Assembly: GCF_900103985.1 (NCBI RefSeq)
Contig: NZ_FNIE01000005.1
Coordinates: forward strand, 546,731-610,730
Length of the DNA: 64,000 nt
DNA from: Actinacidiphila guanduensis
GTDB lineage: Bacteria; Actinomycetota; Actinomycetes; Streptomycetales; Streptomycetaceae
Direction of reading: 5' to 3'
Each line of letters opens with the position of its first letter. Position 1 is the first letter of the stretch. A program made the translations under genes and the position numbers. Below the pieces are notes generated by a model. That model was not told the DNA's origin. It saw only the letters and a program-made list of their open reading frames with translations, and searched no databases. This document shows, piece by piece, positions 56,187 to 64,000 of the stretch.

Positions 56187-56978
56187 ATGAGCGATGTACT
56201 GGAGCTGGTGGACGTATCCGTGGTCCGCGAGGGACGTGCTCTGGTCGAACAGGTCTCCTGGTCGGTGGCCGAGGGTGAGCGCTGGGTCATCCTCGGGCCG
56301 AACGGCGCCGGCAAGACCACGCTGCTCGGCGTCGCCTCCAGCTATCTCTTCCCGAGCAGCGGCACCGTCTCGATCCTCGGCGAGAAGCTCGGCAACGTGG
56401 ACGTCTTCGAGCTGCGCCCCCGCATCGGCATGGCCGGCGCCGCCATGGCGGAGAAGATGCCCCGTCGGCAGACCGTCCTGCAGACCGTACTCACCGCCGC
56501 CTACGGCATGACCGCCACCTGGCACGAGGGCTACGAGCAGGTGGACGAGGACCGGGCCCGCGCCTTCCTCGACCGGCTCGGCATGAGCGACTTCCTCGAC
56601 CGCAAGTTCGGCACCCTCTCCGAGGGCGAGCGCAAGCGCACCCTGATCGCCCGCGCCATGATGTCCGACCCCGAACTGCTGCTCCTCGACGAGCCCGCCG
56701 CCGGCCTCGACCTCGGTGGCCGCGAGGACCTGGTCCGCCGGCTGGGCCGGCTCGCCCGCGACCCCATCGCCCCCTCCATGATCATGGTCACCCACCACGT
56801 GGAGGAGATCGCCCCCGGCTTCACCCACGTCCTCATGATCCGCCAGGGCAAGGTCGTCGCCGCCGGCCCGCTGGAGACCGAACTCACCTCCCGCAACCTG
56901 TCGGTCTGCTTCGGCCTGCCGCTCGTCGTCGAGCGCCGCGGCGACCGCTGGACCGCTGCCGGCCTGCCGCTGTCGTAA
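56187..56978 (+). CDS. Stand-alone ABC ATPase
   Basis: The 263-residue single ABC cassette has Walker A GPNGAGKTT (about 38-46), Q-loop region RPRIGMAGAAMAEKM, signature LSEGERKRTLIARAM (Glu in place of the second Gly of LSGGE) and Walker B LLLLDEPAAGLDL with switch His in VTHHVEEI. It resembles the ATPases of ModF/YheS-adjacent or molybdenum-type importers, but no permease gene is adjacent, so it may serve a distant transporter or act alone. GGGAG precedes ATG 56187. Confidence 0.9.
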   Translation: MSDVLELVDVSVVREGRALVEQVSWSVAEGERWVILGPNGAGKTTLLGVASSYLFPSSGTVSILGEKLGNVDVFELRPRIGMAGAAMAEKMPRRQTVLQTVLTAAYGMTATWHEGYEQVDEDRARAFLDRLGMSDFLDRKFGTLSEGERKRTLIARAMMSDPELLLLDEPAAGLDLGGREDLVRRLGRLARDPIAPSMIMVTHHVEEIAPGFTHVLMIRQGKVVAAGPLETELTSRNLSVCFGLPLVVERRGDRWTAAGLPLS

Positions 56979-57103
56979 CCGGCCCGGAGGGCCGTTCCTG
57001 ACCCGCCGTCAGGTCGCGCCCAGGGGGCCCGGGCAGCCCCCACCCGACCGGGCTCGGCGTGCGCACTGCCGCAACAGGGGTGCGTACGCCTACGATTGGG
57101 CGT

Positions 57104-57526
57104 GTGGACGCATGGGTGTGGTGGCTCGTCGCGGCAGTGGGACTCGGCATCCCGCTGGTGATCACGGCGATGCCCGAATTCGGCATGTTCGCCGTCGGTG
57201 CGCTCGGGGGAGCCGCCACCGCCGGAATGGGCGGGGGCATCGTCCTCCAGGTGATCGTCTTCGCCGCGGTCTCCGTGGCGCTGCTGGTGTTCGTCCGGCC
57301 GATCGCGTACCGGAACCGCCAGCGCCCCGAGCAGCGCAGCGGCGTGGACGCGCTCAAGGGGCGGCAGGCGGTGGTGATAGAGCGGGTGGACGACAGCGCC
57401 GACGGCAGGATCAAGCTGGCCGGCGAGGTCTGGTCGGCCCGCGCACTGGAGCACGGCCGGGTGTTCGACCCCGGCCAGCAGGTGGACGTGGTGGAGATCG
57501 ACGGAGCGACGGCCGTCGTCATGTAG
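57104..57526 (+). CDS. NfeD-like membrane protein
   Basis: The 140-residue protein has three to four membrane helices followed by a small C-terminal OB-fold (GRQAVVIERVDDSADGRIKLAGEVWSARAL ... DVVEIDGATAVV), the short NfeD1b-type architecture without protease domain. NfeD proteins pair with SPFH/stomatin proteins, and one follows here 137 bp downstream. TACGAT (57091-57096) lies 7 nt before GTG 57104, indicating a leaderless transcript; an upstream in-frame GTG/ATG region has poor coding character. Confidence 0.9.
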   Translation: MDAWVWWLVAAVGLGIPLVITAMPEFGMFAVGALGGAATAGMGGGIVLQVIVFAAVSVALLVFVRPIAYRNRQRPEQRSGVDALKGRQAVVIERVDDSADGRIKLAGEVWSARALEHGRVFDPGQQVDVVEIDGATAVVM

Positions 57527-57663
57527 CGGCCGGAACGACCGCAGCCACCGGCCGTCGCGCCGCGGGAATTCGCCGAAGCCCGCGCACAACGCGCCTACTG
57601 TCTGCGACAATTGATCATGTCGTAGTACGCGACACATCCGCATCGACCGGCGCGGGAGCGGCC

Positions 57664-58635
57664 ATGCAGCCCATCATCATCGTCCTCATCATCCTGGTGG
57701 TGCTCGTCTTCATCGCGCTGATCAGGACGGTCCAGGTGATCCCCCAGGCCACCGCCGCCATCGTGGAGCGCTTCGGCCGCTACACGCGCACGCTGAGCGC
57801 GGGCCTGAACATCGTCGTCCCGTTCATCGACACCATCCGCAACCGGATCGACCTGCGCGAGCAGGTCGTGCCCTTCCCTCCGCAGCCGGTGATCACCCAG
57901 GACAACCTGGTGGTCAACATCGACACCGTCATCTACTACCAGGTCACCGACGCCCGCGCGGCCACCTACGAGGTCGCCAGCTACATCCAGGCGATCGAGC
58001 AGCTCACCGTCACCACGCTGCGCAACATCATCGGCGGCATGGACCTGGAGCGCACCCTCACCTCCCGCGAGGAGATCAACGCGGCGCTGCGCGGGGTGCT
58101 CGACGAGGCGACCGGCAAGTGGGGCATCCGCGTCAACCGCGTGGAGCTCAAGGCGATCGAGCCGCCCACCTCCATCCAGGACTCGATGGAGAAGCAGATG
58201 CGCGCCGACCGAGACAAGCGCGCCGCGATCCTCACCGCCGAAGGCGTCCGCCAGTCCCAGATCCTCACCGCCGAGGGCGAGAAGCAGTCCCAGATCCTGC
58301 GGGCCGAGGGCGAGGCGAAGGCCGCCGCGCTGCGGGCCGAGGGCGAGGCCCAGGCGATCCGCACCGTCTTCGAGTCGATCCACGCCGGCGACCCGGACCA
58401 GAAGCTGCTCGCCTACCAATACCTCCAGATGCTGCCGAAGATCGCCGAGGGCGAGGCCAACAAGCTCTGGATCATCCCCAGCGAACTCAACGACGCGCTC
58501 AAGGGCCTCGGCGGCCTCGTCAACATCCCCGGCGCCCCGGGCGGCGCACCCGCGGCCCCCGGCGGCGCCCCCGCCACCCGCCCGGCCGCCACCCCCGCGC
58601 CCCGGCGCGAGGCCCCGCCCTTCGACAAGGACTGA
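57664..58635 (+). CDS. SPFH/Band-7 (stomatin/QmcA-like) membrane protein
   Basis: The 323-residue protein has one N-terminal membrane helix (IIIVLIILVVLVFIALIRTV), a Band-7 domain (about 25-200; AAIVERFGRYTRTLSAGLN, YYQVTDARAATYEV) and repeated coiled-coil Glu/Ala motifs (ILTAEGEKQSQILRAEGEAK). The C-terminal 45 residues are Pro/Ala/Gly-rich. SPFH proteins oligomerise into membrane microdomain scaffolds and act with NfeD in membrane quality control. ATG 57664 begins the hydrophobic helix as usual for the family. Confidence 0.94.
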   Translation: MQPIIIVLIILVVLVFIALIRTVQVIPQATAAIVERFGRYTRTLSAGLNIVVPFIDTIRNRIDLREQVVPFPPQPVITQDNLVVNIDTVIYYQVTDARAATYEVASYIQAIEQLTVTTLRNIIGGMDLERTLTSREEINAALRGVLDEATGKWGIRVNRVELKAIEPPTSIQDSMEKQMRADRDKRAAILTAEGVRQSQILTAEGEKQSQILRAEGEAKAAALRAEGEAQAIRTVFESIHAGDPDQKLLAYQYLQMLPKIAEGEANKLWIIPSELNDALKGLGGLVNIPGAPGGAPAAPGGAPATRPAATPAPRREAPPFDKD

Positions 58636-58720
58636 CACCGCGGTGTGACATGATCGCCGCGCATCCCCCCGACCCGTACCCGTGGGCGGGCAGGAGGCGC
58701 GGAGATCACGGAGAAGCCCC

Positions 58721-59488
58721 ATGTCACCAGCGGAAGCCGTCGCGGTGTTCGGTGCCGGAGTCGGCGCCGGCACCATCAACACCATCGTCGGCTCGGGCAC
58801 CCTGATCACCTTCCCGGTGCTGCTCGCCGTCGGCCTGCCGCCCGTCACCGCCAACGTCTCCAACACCCTGGGCCTGGTGCCCGGTTCCGTCACCGGCGCC
58901 ATCGGCTACCGCCGCGAACTCGCTGGCCAGCGCGGCCGGTTGCTCCGGCTGGGCGCGGTGTGCCTGGTCGGCGGCGTCACCGGCGCGATACTGCTGGTCA
59001 CCCTGCCCTCCAAGGCGTTCGACGCGATCGTGCCCGCGCTGATCGCCGCCGCCCTCGTCCTCGTCGTCCTCCAGCCCCGCCTGGCCCGCGCCCTGCAGAG
59101 CCGCCGCGAGCGCGCCGGCACCGGCGCCCCCGCCCACGGCGGCCCCCTCCTGCTCCTCGGCATCCTGCTCGCCAGCGTCTACGGCGGCTACTTCGGCGCC
59201 GCCCAGGGCGTCCTCTACCTCTCCCTCATGGGCCTGCTGCTGGACGAGACACTGCAGCGGGCCAACGCCCTGAAGAACGTGCTGGCCGCCCTCGTCAACG
59301 GCGTCGCCGCGGTCTTCTTCATCGCGGTGGCGCACATGGACTGGGCGGCCGTCGGCCTCATCGCGCTCGGCGCCACCGCCGGCGGGATGATCGGCGCCCG
59401 GGTCGGACGCCGCCTCCCGCCGACGGTGCTGCGCGGCCTCATCGTCGCGGTCGGCATCGCCGCGATCGTGCAACTCCTGCTGCGATAG
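58721..59488 (+). CDS. TauE/SafE-family sulfite/anion exporter-like permease
   Basis: The 255-residue, seven- to eight-helix protein shows the duplicated TauE fold: GAGTINTIVGSGTLITFPVLLAVGLPPVTAN and, in the second half, SVYGGYFGAAQGVLYLSLMGLL with ALKNVLAALVNGVAA. Family members move sulfite, sulfoacetate or other organic anions. GGAGAAG precedes ATG 58721. It is convergent with the HNH gene, with only 14 bases between stops. Confidence 0.9.
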   Translation: MSPAEAVAVFGAGVGAGTINTIVGSGTLITFPVLLAVGLPPVTANVSNTLGLVPGSVTGAIGYRRELAGQRGRLLRLGAVCLVGGVTGAILLVTLPSKAFDAIVPALIAAALVLVVLQPRLARALQSRRERAGTGAPAHGGPLLLLGILLASVYGGYFGAAQGVLYLSLMGLLLDETLQRANALKNVLAALVNGVAAVFFIAVAHMDWAAVGLIALGATAGGMIGARVGRRLPPTVLRGLIVAVGIAAIVQLLLR

Positions 59489-59502
59489 GACGCCTTGCCG
59501 GG

Positions 59503-60006
59503 TCAGGCCGGCACCGCGAGCCACTCCGGCAGGGCGATCCGCTCCCGACCGCCCAGTGCCATCAGCAGCGCGTCGGCCGGCGTCGGCTCGAACGGCCGTA
59601 CCAGCAGCCGCATCCCGGCCTGCTCCGGCGTACGGTCCGCCTTGCGCTGGTTGTCCTCGGCACACGCGGCCACGGTGTTCAGCCAGGTGTCGCCACCGCC
59701 GCGCGAACGCGGGGTCACGTGGTCGATCGTCGTCGCCCGCCGCCCGCAGTACGCGCACCGGTGCCGGTCGCGCACCAGCACCCCCCGCCGCGACCAGGGC
59801 GCCCGTTGTCGGAACGGGACCCTCACGTACCGGCAGAGCCGGATGACCTGCGGTAGCGGCACGTCGACCTGCGCCGCGCGCACCCGAAGACCGGGGTGGG
59901 CCTGCTCGACGACGGCCTTGTCCTGCATCACCAGCACGACCGCACGGCGCAACGACACCGTCGACAGCGGCTCGAAACTCGCATTCAGCACCAGCGTCTC
60001 ACGCAT
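59503..60006 (-). CDS. HNH endonuclease domain protein
   Basis: The 167-residue protein starts MRETLVLNASFEPLSTVSLRRAVVLVM, typical of a widespread actinobacterial HNH protein, with the nuclease site CAYCGRRATTIDHVTPRSRGG ... WLNTVAAC (Cys pair for zinc, His/Asn/His catalytic set). It probably nicks or cuts DNA; its role is unknown. ATG 60006 matches the family start. It is not next to a restriction-methylation or phage gene. Confidence 0.9.
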   Translation of the reverse strand: MRETLVLNASFEPLSTVSLRRAVVLVMQDKAVVEQAHPGLRVRAAQVDVPLPQVIRLCRYVRVPFRQRAPWSRRGVLVRDRHRCAYCGRRATTIDHVTPRSRGGGDTWLNTVAACAEDNQRKADRTPEQAGMRLLVRPFEPTPADALLMALGGRERIALPEWLAVPA

Positions 60007-60802
60007 GTCCGCCCACCTCCCAGGGCCTCGGGTGCGACCACTGTGCCCCCGGCAGGGACCCGCGACAACGCAATTTCCCCAGGAGGAAGGGGGGATGGCG
60101 ACCGACCGAAACGGCGGGAAAGGCGAGCGGAAGAGCAAGTGCCGGCAGCGGGGGACGGAGCCGCGGGAAGAGGTGAAGAGGTACAGAGGTACGCACCCGG
60201 CGCCGGGACGAGCGGCCCGGGGAGGTGAGGACCGGCCGGCTTTCGGGAGTTCCCGGAGGGGTTCTCGTAGGGAGCAGTCCGCGGGCGGCCGTACGGAAGC
60301 CGCTCACTCCGGCGCCGTGTCATCCGGGGCCGCAGCGGCCCGTGCGCGACCGTACGAAGAAGCCGGCGCTCCGGATGCCGTCCCCCGTCCATGCGGACAT
60401 CCGGAGCGCGGGTGCCGGCGCGGACACCCGGTCCGAGGACCCGGTTCCGGCAGACGGCCGGCGCGCGCGGCTTCTCCTGCCGCGCAGCCTCCCGCCGCCC
60501 CCGCCACGGCGGTGCCGGCCGCCGGTGCGAAGGGCCCGCCCGGAGCGCATTCCAAGGGGCCACCCCATCACCGGTCACCCCACTGTCCGCTGCAATCCCC
60601 TGCGGCGCAACGGGATTTACCGGCCCGGTGCCCGCAGGCCCCGAACGGCCCGCACGAAGCCCCCTGAACAGCCCCCGGACAGTCCTCCCGGCAGTTCCCC
60701 GGACGGCCCCGTGGGCGGAACGGTGGGCGGAACAGTGCCCGGACGGCGACGGCGGGCCCGGCCGTCCCTACCGGACGACCGGACCCGCCGGGATGCGGCC
60801 TC
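60007..60802. other. 796-bp region without a supportable gene
   Basis: Frames are open but codon third positions are not G/C-biased as in neighbours. The best candidate is an ATG at 60095 behind AGGAGGAAGG, giving a basic, low-complexity 190-residue product that I do not trust. A hairpin GCGCTCCGGATG/CATCCGGAGCGC (60366-60377, 60408-60419) is present, and GTGGGCGGAACGG and GTGGGCGGAACAG repeat near 60712-60735. The promoter of the HNH gene is presumably at its left end. Confidence 0.5.
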
Positions 60803-61342
60803 TCAGCCCTCGGCCGGCACCTCGTAGGTGCCCACCAGCTGGGCCCGCGCCAGCGTGTGGAAGCGCAGGTTGAAGCCCACGACCGCCGGGCTGGAGTCCG
60901 CCGTCGCGTCCAGCTTCTCGGTGTCCACCGCGTACACCGTGAACACGTAGCGGTGCTCGCCGTCCCCGGGCGGCGGAGCCGCGCCGCCGAAGTCCCGGGT
61001 GCCGTAGTCGTTGCGCACCTGGACCGCGCCCTCGGGCAGCCCCGCGAAGTCGCCGGACCCGGCGCCCGCGGGCAGCTCCGTCACCGACGCCGGGATGTCG
61101 AACACCGACCAGTGCCAGAAGCCGCTGCCGGTCGGCGCGTCCGGGTCGTAGCAGGAGACGGCGAAGCTCTTCGTCCCCTCGGGGAAGCCCTCCCAGCGCA
61201 GGTGCGGCGAACGGTTGCCGCCCGCGAACACCTGGTCCTGCCGCAACGGGGCGCCCTCCGTCACGTCGTCGCTCACCACCGTGAACGACGGCACCGGGGG
61301 ATGGAAGTCATGGGGCAGCGGCCGCCGCGATTGCTCGGTCAC
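60803..61342 (-). CDS. PEBP / YbhB-YbcL family protein
   Basis: The 179-residue phosphatidylethanolamine-binding-protein-like protein has [30 protein letters not shown] (DPDAP site), WHWSVFDIP and [13 protein letters not shown] (GxHR-like motif). Bacterial members bind small anionic ligands; function unknown. GTG 61342 is chosen for the strong AGGAGGT seven bases upstream. It diverges from the AAG glycosylase gene with 130 bp between starts. Confidence 0.92.
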   Translation of the reverse strand: MTEQSRRPLPHDFHPPVPSFTVVSDDVTEGAPLRQDQVFAGGNRSPHLRWEGFPEGTKSFAVSCYDPDAPTGSGFWHWSVFDIPASVTELPAGAGSGDFAGLPEGAVQVRNDYGTRDFGGAAPPPGDGEHRYVFTVYAVDTEKLDATADSSPAVVGFNLRFHTLARAQLVGTYEVPAEG

Positions 61343-61471
61343 CTCGACACCTCCTGCTCTGGTCCTGCTGAGGTCCTGTTCCGGCCTGCTCCGTTCGCAC
61401 ACCGGACCCTGCCGAGCCTAGGACGCCCGCGATGGCCGTGCCGCACCGGGCGTCACGTACGCTCGGTGCCC

Positions 61472-62110
61472 GTGAGCACGCCACCCGGACGGACCCCCCT
61501 GGACCGCTCCTTCTTCGACCGGCCCGTTCTGGAGATCGCCCCCGACCTGCTCGGCCGCGTCCTCGTCCGCAATACGGAGGCCGGCCCGATCGAGCTGCGG
61601 CTCACCGAGGTCGAGGCGTACGACGGGCCCAACGACCCCGGTTCGCACGCCTACCGCGGCCGCACCGAGCGCAACGCCGTGATGTTCGGCCCGCCCGGCC
61701 ACGTGTACGTCTACTTCACCTACGGCATGTGGTACTGCCTCAACCTGGTGTGCGGTCCCGCCGGGCGCCCCAGCGGAGTGCTGCTGCGCGGCGGCGAGAT
61801 CACCGCCGGCGCCGACCTCGCCCGCCGGCACCGCCCCACCTCCCGCAAGGACAGCGACCTCGCCCAGGGCCCCGCCCGGCTGGCCACCGCCCTGTCCGTC
61901 GACCGCTCGCTCAACGGCGCCGACGCCTGCGCCGCCGACAGTGGACCCTTCCGCGTCCTCGCCGGCACCCCCGCCGACCCGGCGGCCGTCCGCACCGGCC
62001 CCCGCACCGGCGTCGGCGGGGACGGCGCCGCCCACCCCTGGCGGTTCTGGATCGACGGCGACCCCACCGTCAGCCCCTACCGCGCCCACAGCCCACGCAC
62101 CCGCCGATAG
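61472..62110 (+). CDS. DNA-3-methyladenine glycosylase (AAG/MPG family)
   Basis: The 212-residue AAG-type glycosylase removes alkylated or deaminated purines. Landmarks are [10 protein letters not shown], catalytic Glu in [47 protein letters not shown] and a C-terminal GPRTGV. GTG 61472 follows TACGCT by 8 nt without a Shine-Dalgarno, so a leaderless mRNA is likely. tyrS follows 78 bases later on the same strand. Confidence 0.94.
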   Translation: MSTPPGRTPLDRSFFDRPVLEIAPDLLGRVLVRNTEAGPIELRLTEVEAYDGPNDPGSHAYRGRTERNAVMFGPPGHVYVYFTYGMWYCLNLVCGPAGRPSGVLLRGGEITAGADLARRHRPTSRKDSDLAQGPARLATALSVDRSLNGADACAADSGPFRVLAGTPADPAAVRTGPRTGVGGDGAAHPWRFWIDGDPTVSPYRAHSPRTRR

Positions 62111-62188
62111 CGGTTTGCCCCGGGCGGCCGGGCTCGGCCACCCTGGACACTCGTGGAACAGACACCTGCAAGAGGAGACACGGACACC

Positions 62189-63463
62189 GTGACGGACATC
62201 GTCGACGAGCTGCGGTGGCGGGGCGTACTCGCCCAGACCACCGACGAGGAAGCCCTGCGCAAGGCGCTCGCGGACGGTCCGCTCACCCTCTATTGCGGGT
62301 TCGACCCCACCGCCAGCAGCCTGCACGTCGGCCACCTCACCCAGATCCTCGCGCTGCGCCGCTTCCAGCTCGCCGGCCACCGGCCCATCGCCCTCGTCGG
62401 CGGTGCCACCGGCCTGATCGGCGACCCGAAGCCCAGCGCCGAGCGGGTGCTCAACGACGAGCAGACCGTCCGCGACTGGGTCGCCGCCCTGCGCGGCCAG
62501 CTCTCCGCCTTCCTGGACTTCGACACCGCGGGCCCCACACAGGCCGTGATGGCGAACAACTACGAGTGGATCGAGGGCATCTCCGCCCTCACCCTGCTGC
62601 GTGACTTCGGCAAGCACTTCAGCATCAACCAGATGCTCGCCCGCGAGACGGTCAAGACCCGGCTCGACGGCGAGGGGATGAGCTACACCGAGTTCAGCTA
62701 CGTGATCCTGCAGTCGCTGGACTTCCTGGAGCTCTACCAGCGGTACGGCTGCACCCTGCAGATCGGCGGCAGCGACCAGTGGGGCAACATCACCGCGGGC
62801 CTGGACCTGATCCGCCGCATCCTGGGCAACCAGCCGCACGGCCCGGCCCACGCGCTCACCCAGAACCTGCTCACCAAGGCGGACGGCACCAAGTTCGGCA
62901 AGACCGAGGGCGGTACGGTCTGGCTCGACCCCGAGCTGACGACGCCGTACGCCTTCTACCAGTTCTGGCTCAACACCGACGACCGGGACGTGCCGCGGTA
63001 CCTGCGTACCTTCAGCTTCGCGTCGCGCGAGGAGATCGAGGAGCTGGAGCGGGCCACCGCGGAACGGCCGCAGGCCCGGGCCGGCCAGCGGGCCCTGGCC
63101 GAGGAGCTGACCACTCTGGTGCACGGCGCCGACCAGTGCGCGGCCGTGGTGGCCGCGTCCAGGGCACTTTTCGGCCAGGGCGACCTCGCGGCCCTGGACG
63201 AGCGCACACTGGCCGCGGCGCTCGGCGAGCTGCCGCACGCGAAGGTGACCGAACTGGCCCCGATCGCCGACCTGTTGGCCCTGGTGGACCTGGTGCCGAG
63301 CAAGTCCGCCGCACGTCGGACCATCAACGAGGGCGGCGCCTACCTCAACAACACCAAGGTCACCGCCGAGGACGCGGTGCCCACCGAGGCCGACCTGATC
63401 CATGGCCGATGGCTGGTGCTGCGCCGGGGCAAGCGCAACCTCGGAGCGGTCGAACTCGGCTGA
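62189..63463 (+). CDS. tyrS: Tyrosyl-tRNA synthetase
   Basis: The 424-residue class I synthetase has [14 protein letters not shown] (HIGH motif HVGH), [30 protein letters not shown] (tyrosine pocket), [12 protein letters not shown] and [13 protein letters not shown] (KMSKS equivalent), then a C-terminal S4 RNA-binding domain ([18 protein letters not shown]). It charges tRNA-Tyr. GTG 62189 with AGAGGAG upstream. It is the last gene before the rRNA operon and ends at a 12-bp hairpin containing an rRNA promoter element. Confidence 0.97.
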   Translation: MTDIVDELRWRGVLAQTTDEEALRKALADGPLTLYCGFDPTASSLHVGHLTQILALRRFQLAGHRPIALVGGATGLIGDPKPSAERVLNDEQTVRDWVAALRGQLSAFLDFDTAGPTQAVMANNYEWIEGISALTLLRDFGKHFSINQMLARETVKTRLDGEGMSYTEFSYVILQSLDFLELYQRYGCTLQIGGSDQWGNITAGLDLIRRILGNQPHGPAHALTQNLLTKADGTKFGKTEGGTVWLDPELTTPYAFYQFWLNTDDRDVPRYLRTFSFASREEIEELERATAERPQARAGQRALAEELTTLVHGADQCAAVVAASRALFGQGDLAALDERTLAAALGELPHAKVTELAPIADLLALVDLVPSKSAARRTINEGGAYLNNTKVTAEDAVPTEADLIHGRWLVLRRGKRNLGAVELG

Positions 63464-63486
63464 GACGGCCGGAAATCCACGTTTGA

Positions 63487-63515
63487 GCGGCGGCCGAGCT
63501 TGACTCGGCCGCCGC
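63487..63515 (+). terminator. tyrS terminator
   Basis: GCGGCGGCCGAG (63487-63498) and CTCGGCCGCCGC (63504-63515) pair perfectly over 12 bases with loop CTTGA, 24 bases after the tyrS stop. Confidence 0.88.
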
Positions 63516-63528
63516 AGGTGCGTAACGT
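63500..63528 (+). promoter_or_regulatory. Probable rRNA operon promoter (HrdB type)
   Basis: TTGACT (63500-63505), a 17-base spacer and TAACGT (63523-63528) match the vegetative consensus. The -35 element lies within the loop and right arm of the tyrS terminator. A further -10-like TACAGT (63683-63688) may belong to a second promoter with a poor -35. Streptomycete rrn operons usually have several promoters in this 300-400-bp space; the 473-bp gap 63464-63936 contains no gene. Confidence 0.72.
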
Positions 63529-63605
63529 AGTCCAAGCCGCCGAAACGGTGGGACTGATCGTCAAGAGGTTCCGCCGGCCGAGCGGCCACCCACTACCTAC
63601 GTCTT

Positions 63606-63627
63606 CCCGATCATCGGGTTGTTTTTT
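63606..63627 (+). terminator. Small hairpin with T-tract in the rRNA leader
   Basis: CCCGA-TCA-TCGGG (63606-63618) is followed directly by TTGTTTTTT (63619-63627), the only T-tract hairpin seen in the window. It lies downstream of the first rRNA promoter and upstream of the antitermination sequences. Confidence 0.5.
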
Positions 63628-63742
63628 GGTGCGCCGAAAATCAATTCGAGGAAGCCGATTATGAATCGGTCCGGGAATGAAGTACAGTAGTGAACACGAA
63701 GGGAAAGCCCGGAGGGCGCCGGTGACGGTGGCCGATGGCAGC

Positions 63743-63870
63743 TTCCGTTCCTTGAGAACTCAACAGCGTGCCAAAAGTCAACGCCAGATATGTTGATACC
63801 CCGTCTTTTGGAGATTTGTTCTCTCTGAGACGTGGTTCCTTTGAAGAAGAAACACAGCGAGGACGCTGTG
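63743..63870 (+). promoter_or_regulatory. rRNA leader with antitermination/processing elements
   Basis: CCTTGAGAACTCAACAGCGT near 63750, followed by GCCAAAAGTCAACGCCAG and ATATGTTGA, is the conserved actinobacterial rRNA leader segment (boxB/boxA-like hairpin TTGAG-AA-CTCAA and following linear box). CACAGCG-AGGA-CGCTGTG (63853-63870) is a further hairpin probably involved in processing. Confidence 0.75.
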
Positions 63871-63936
63871 CACCTGGGGATTATTCCTTCCCGGGTGCCG
63901 CTCTCGTGATGTGTGGCCCCGATGACGGGGAAGCAT

Positions 63937-64000
63937 TCACGGAGAGTTTGATCCTGGCTCAGGACGAACGCTGGCGGCGTGCTTAACACATGCAAGTCGA
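63937..64000 (+). rRNA. 16S rRNA gene, 5' end only
   Basis: TCACGGAGAGTTTGATCCTG followed by GCTCAGGACGAACGCTGGCG and GCGTGCTTAACACATGCAAG is the universal bacterial 16S start with the actinobacterial ACGGAGAG form. The gene runs off the right edge, so no identification from variable regions is possible. Confidence 0.98.

Noticed and set aside
59503..60006. HNH gene as part of a mobile element or restriction system
   Set aside because: There is no recombinase, methyltransferase, attachment site or composition shift; the family is widespread as a stand-alone actinobacterial gene.
60095..60667. Basic 190-residue ORF with good Shine-Dalgarno (MATDRNGGKGE...)
   Set aside because: Third codon positions are not G/C-biased, composition is low complexity and no motif is present. 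Kept only as a note in the gap entry.
63597..63995. ORFs on both strands over the rRNA leader and 16S start
   Set aside because: They overlap conserved rRNA leader and 16S sequence and have AT-rich codons unlike genes here.

Overview
The window is very GC-rich with strong third-position G/C bias, frequent GTG (and some TTG) starts and long antisense shadow ORFs, all typical of a high-GC actinomycete. The gene content points to Streptomyces or a close relative: a cysteine-free ChpE-like short chaplin, the GATC-binding nucleoid protein Gbn, a LAETG sortase substrate, a 40-residue SGM_5486-type peptide beside an MFS transporter, and the InhA-like FabI/FabG pair. From memory the order resembles the chaplin-E to cobalamin segment of S. 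coelicolor. The last ~64 bases are the start of a 16S rRNA gene, too short to name a species.

Layout. 1-347: end of a sortase-anchored surface protein. 541-3639: a membrane Ser/Thr kinase fused to an extracellular peptide-binding (SBP_bac_5) domain. 3787-12560: late cobalamin genes on the minus strand (cobC, cobE, cobB, cobO, ID-type chelatase, cobQ, cobD), mostly with 4-base stop/start overlaps, behind a cobalamin riboswitch; no cobN is present. 12688-14456: Pit phosphate transporter plus small membrane partner, with PhoP-box-like repeats upstream. 14696-22173: class II aldolase, alpha/beta hydrolase, helical-repeat protein, VOC protein, ABC-F ATPase with a leaderless mini-ORF ahead of it, Gbn, enoyl-CoA hydratase. 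22575-26111: an Asp23/Gls24 envelope-stress module (two Asp23 proteins, DUF2273-like peptide, DUF6286-like protein, AmaP). 26238-37142: GH15 glycosidase, zinc-finger protein, DEDDh exonuclease-BRCT, sterol-desaturase-like protein, MoaA, small proteins, GlsB/YeaQ protein, a UvrA paralogue, VOC protein, KptA. 37304-41565: TldD/TldE, then a membrane-anchored AA10 LPMO with a DasR-like site. 41708-46813: FabG-FabI, a GntR/FCD regulator back-to-back with a CynX-type MFS transporter, SixA phosphatase. 46887-59488: SerB, FHA-ABC exporter, lytic transglycosylase, GAF histidine kinase/NarL pair, chaplin, ABC ATPase, NfeD/SPFH pair, TauE/SafE permease. 59503-64000: HNH nuclease, PEBP protein, AAG glycosylase, TyrS, rRNA promoter and leader, 16S start.

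Themes. Much of the window concerns the cell envelope: wall-anchored protein, Asp23/AmaP, FHA-ABC exporter, transglycosylase, chaplin, SPFH/NfeD. Signalling through Ser/Thr phosphorylation may link the kinase with FHA readers. Several genes appear leaderless, with a TANNNT hexamer 6-8 nt before the start codon; the clearest case is the divergent GntR/MFS pair, whose two -10 boxes share one 17-bp palindrome. Perfect-stem terminators separate most convergent genes. No CRISPR array, prophage, insertion sequence or tRNA gene was seen.
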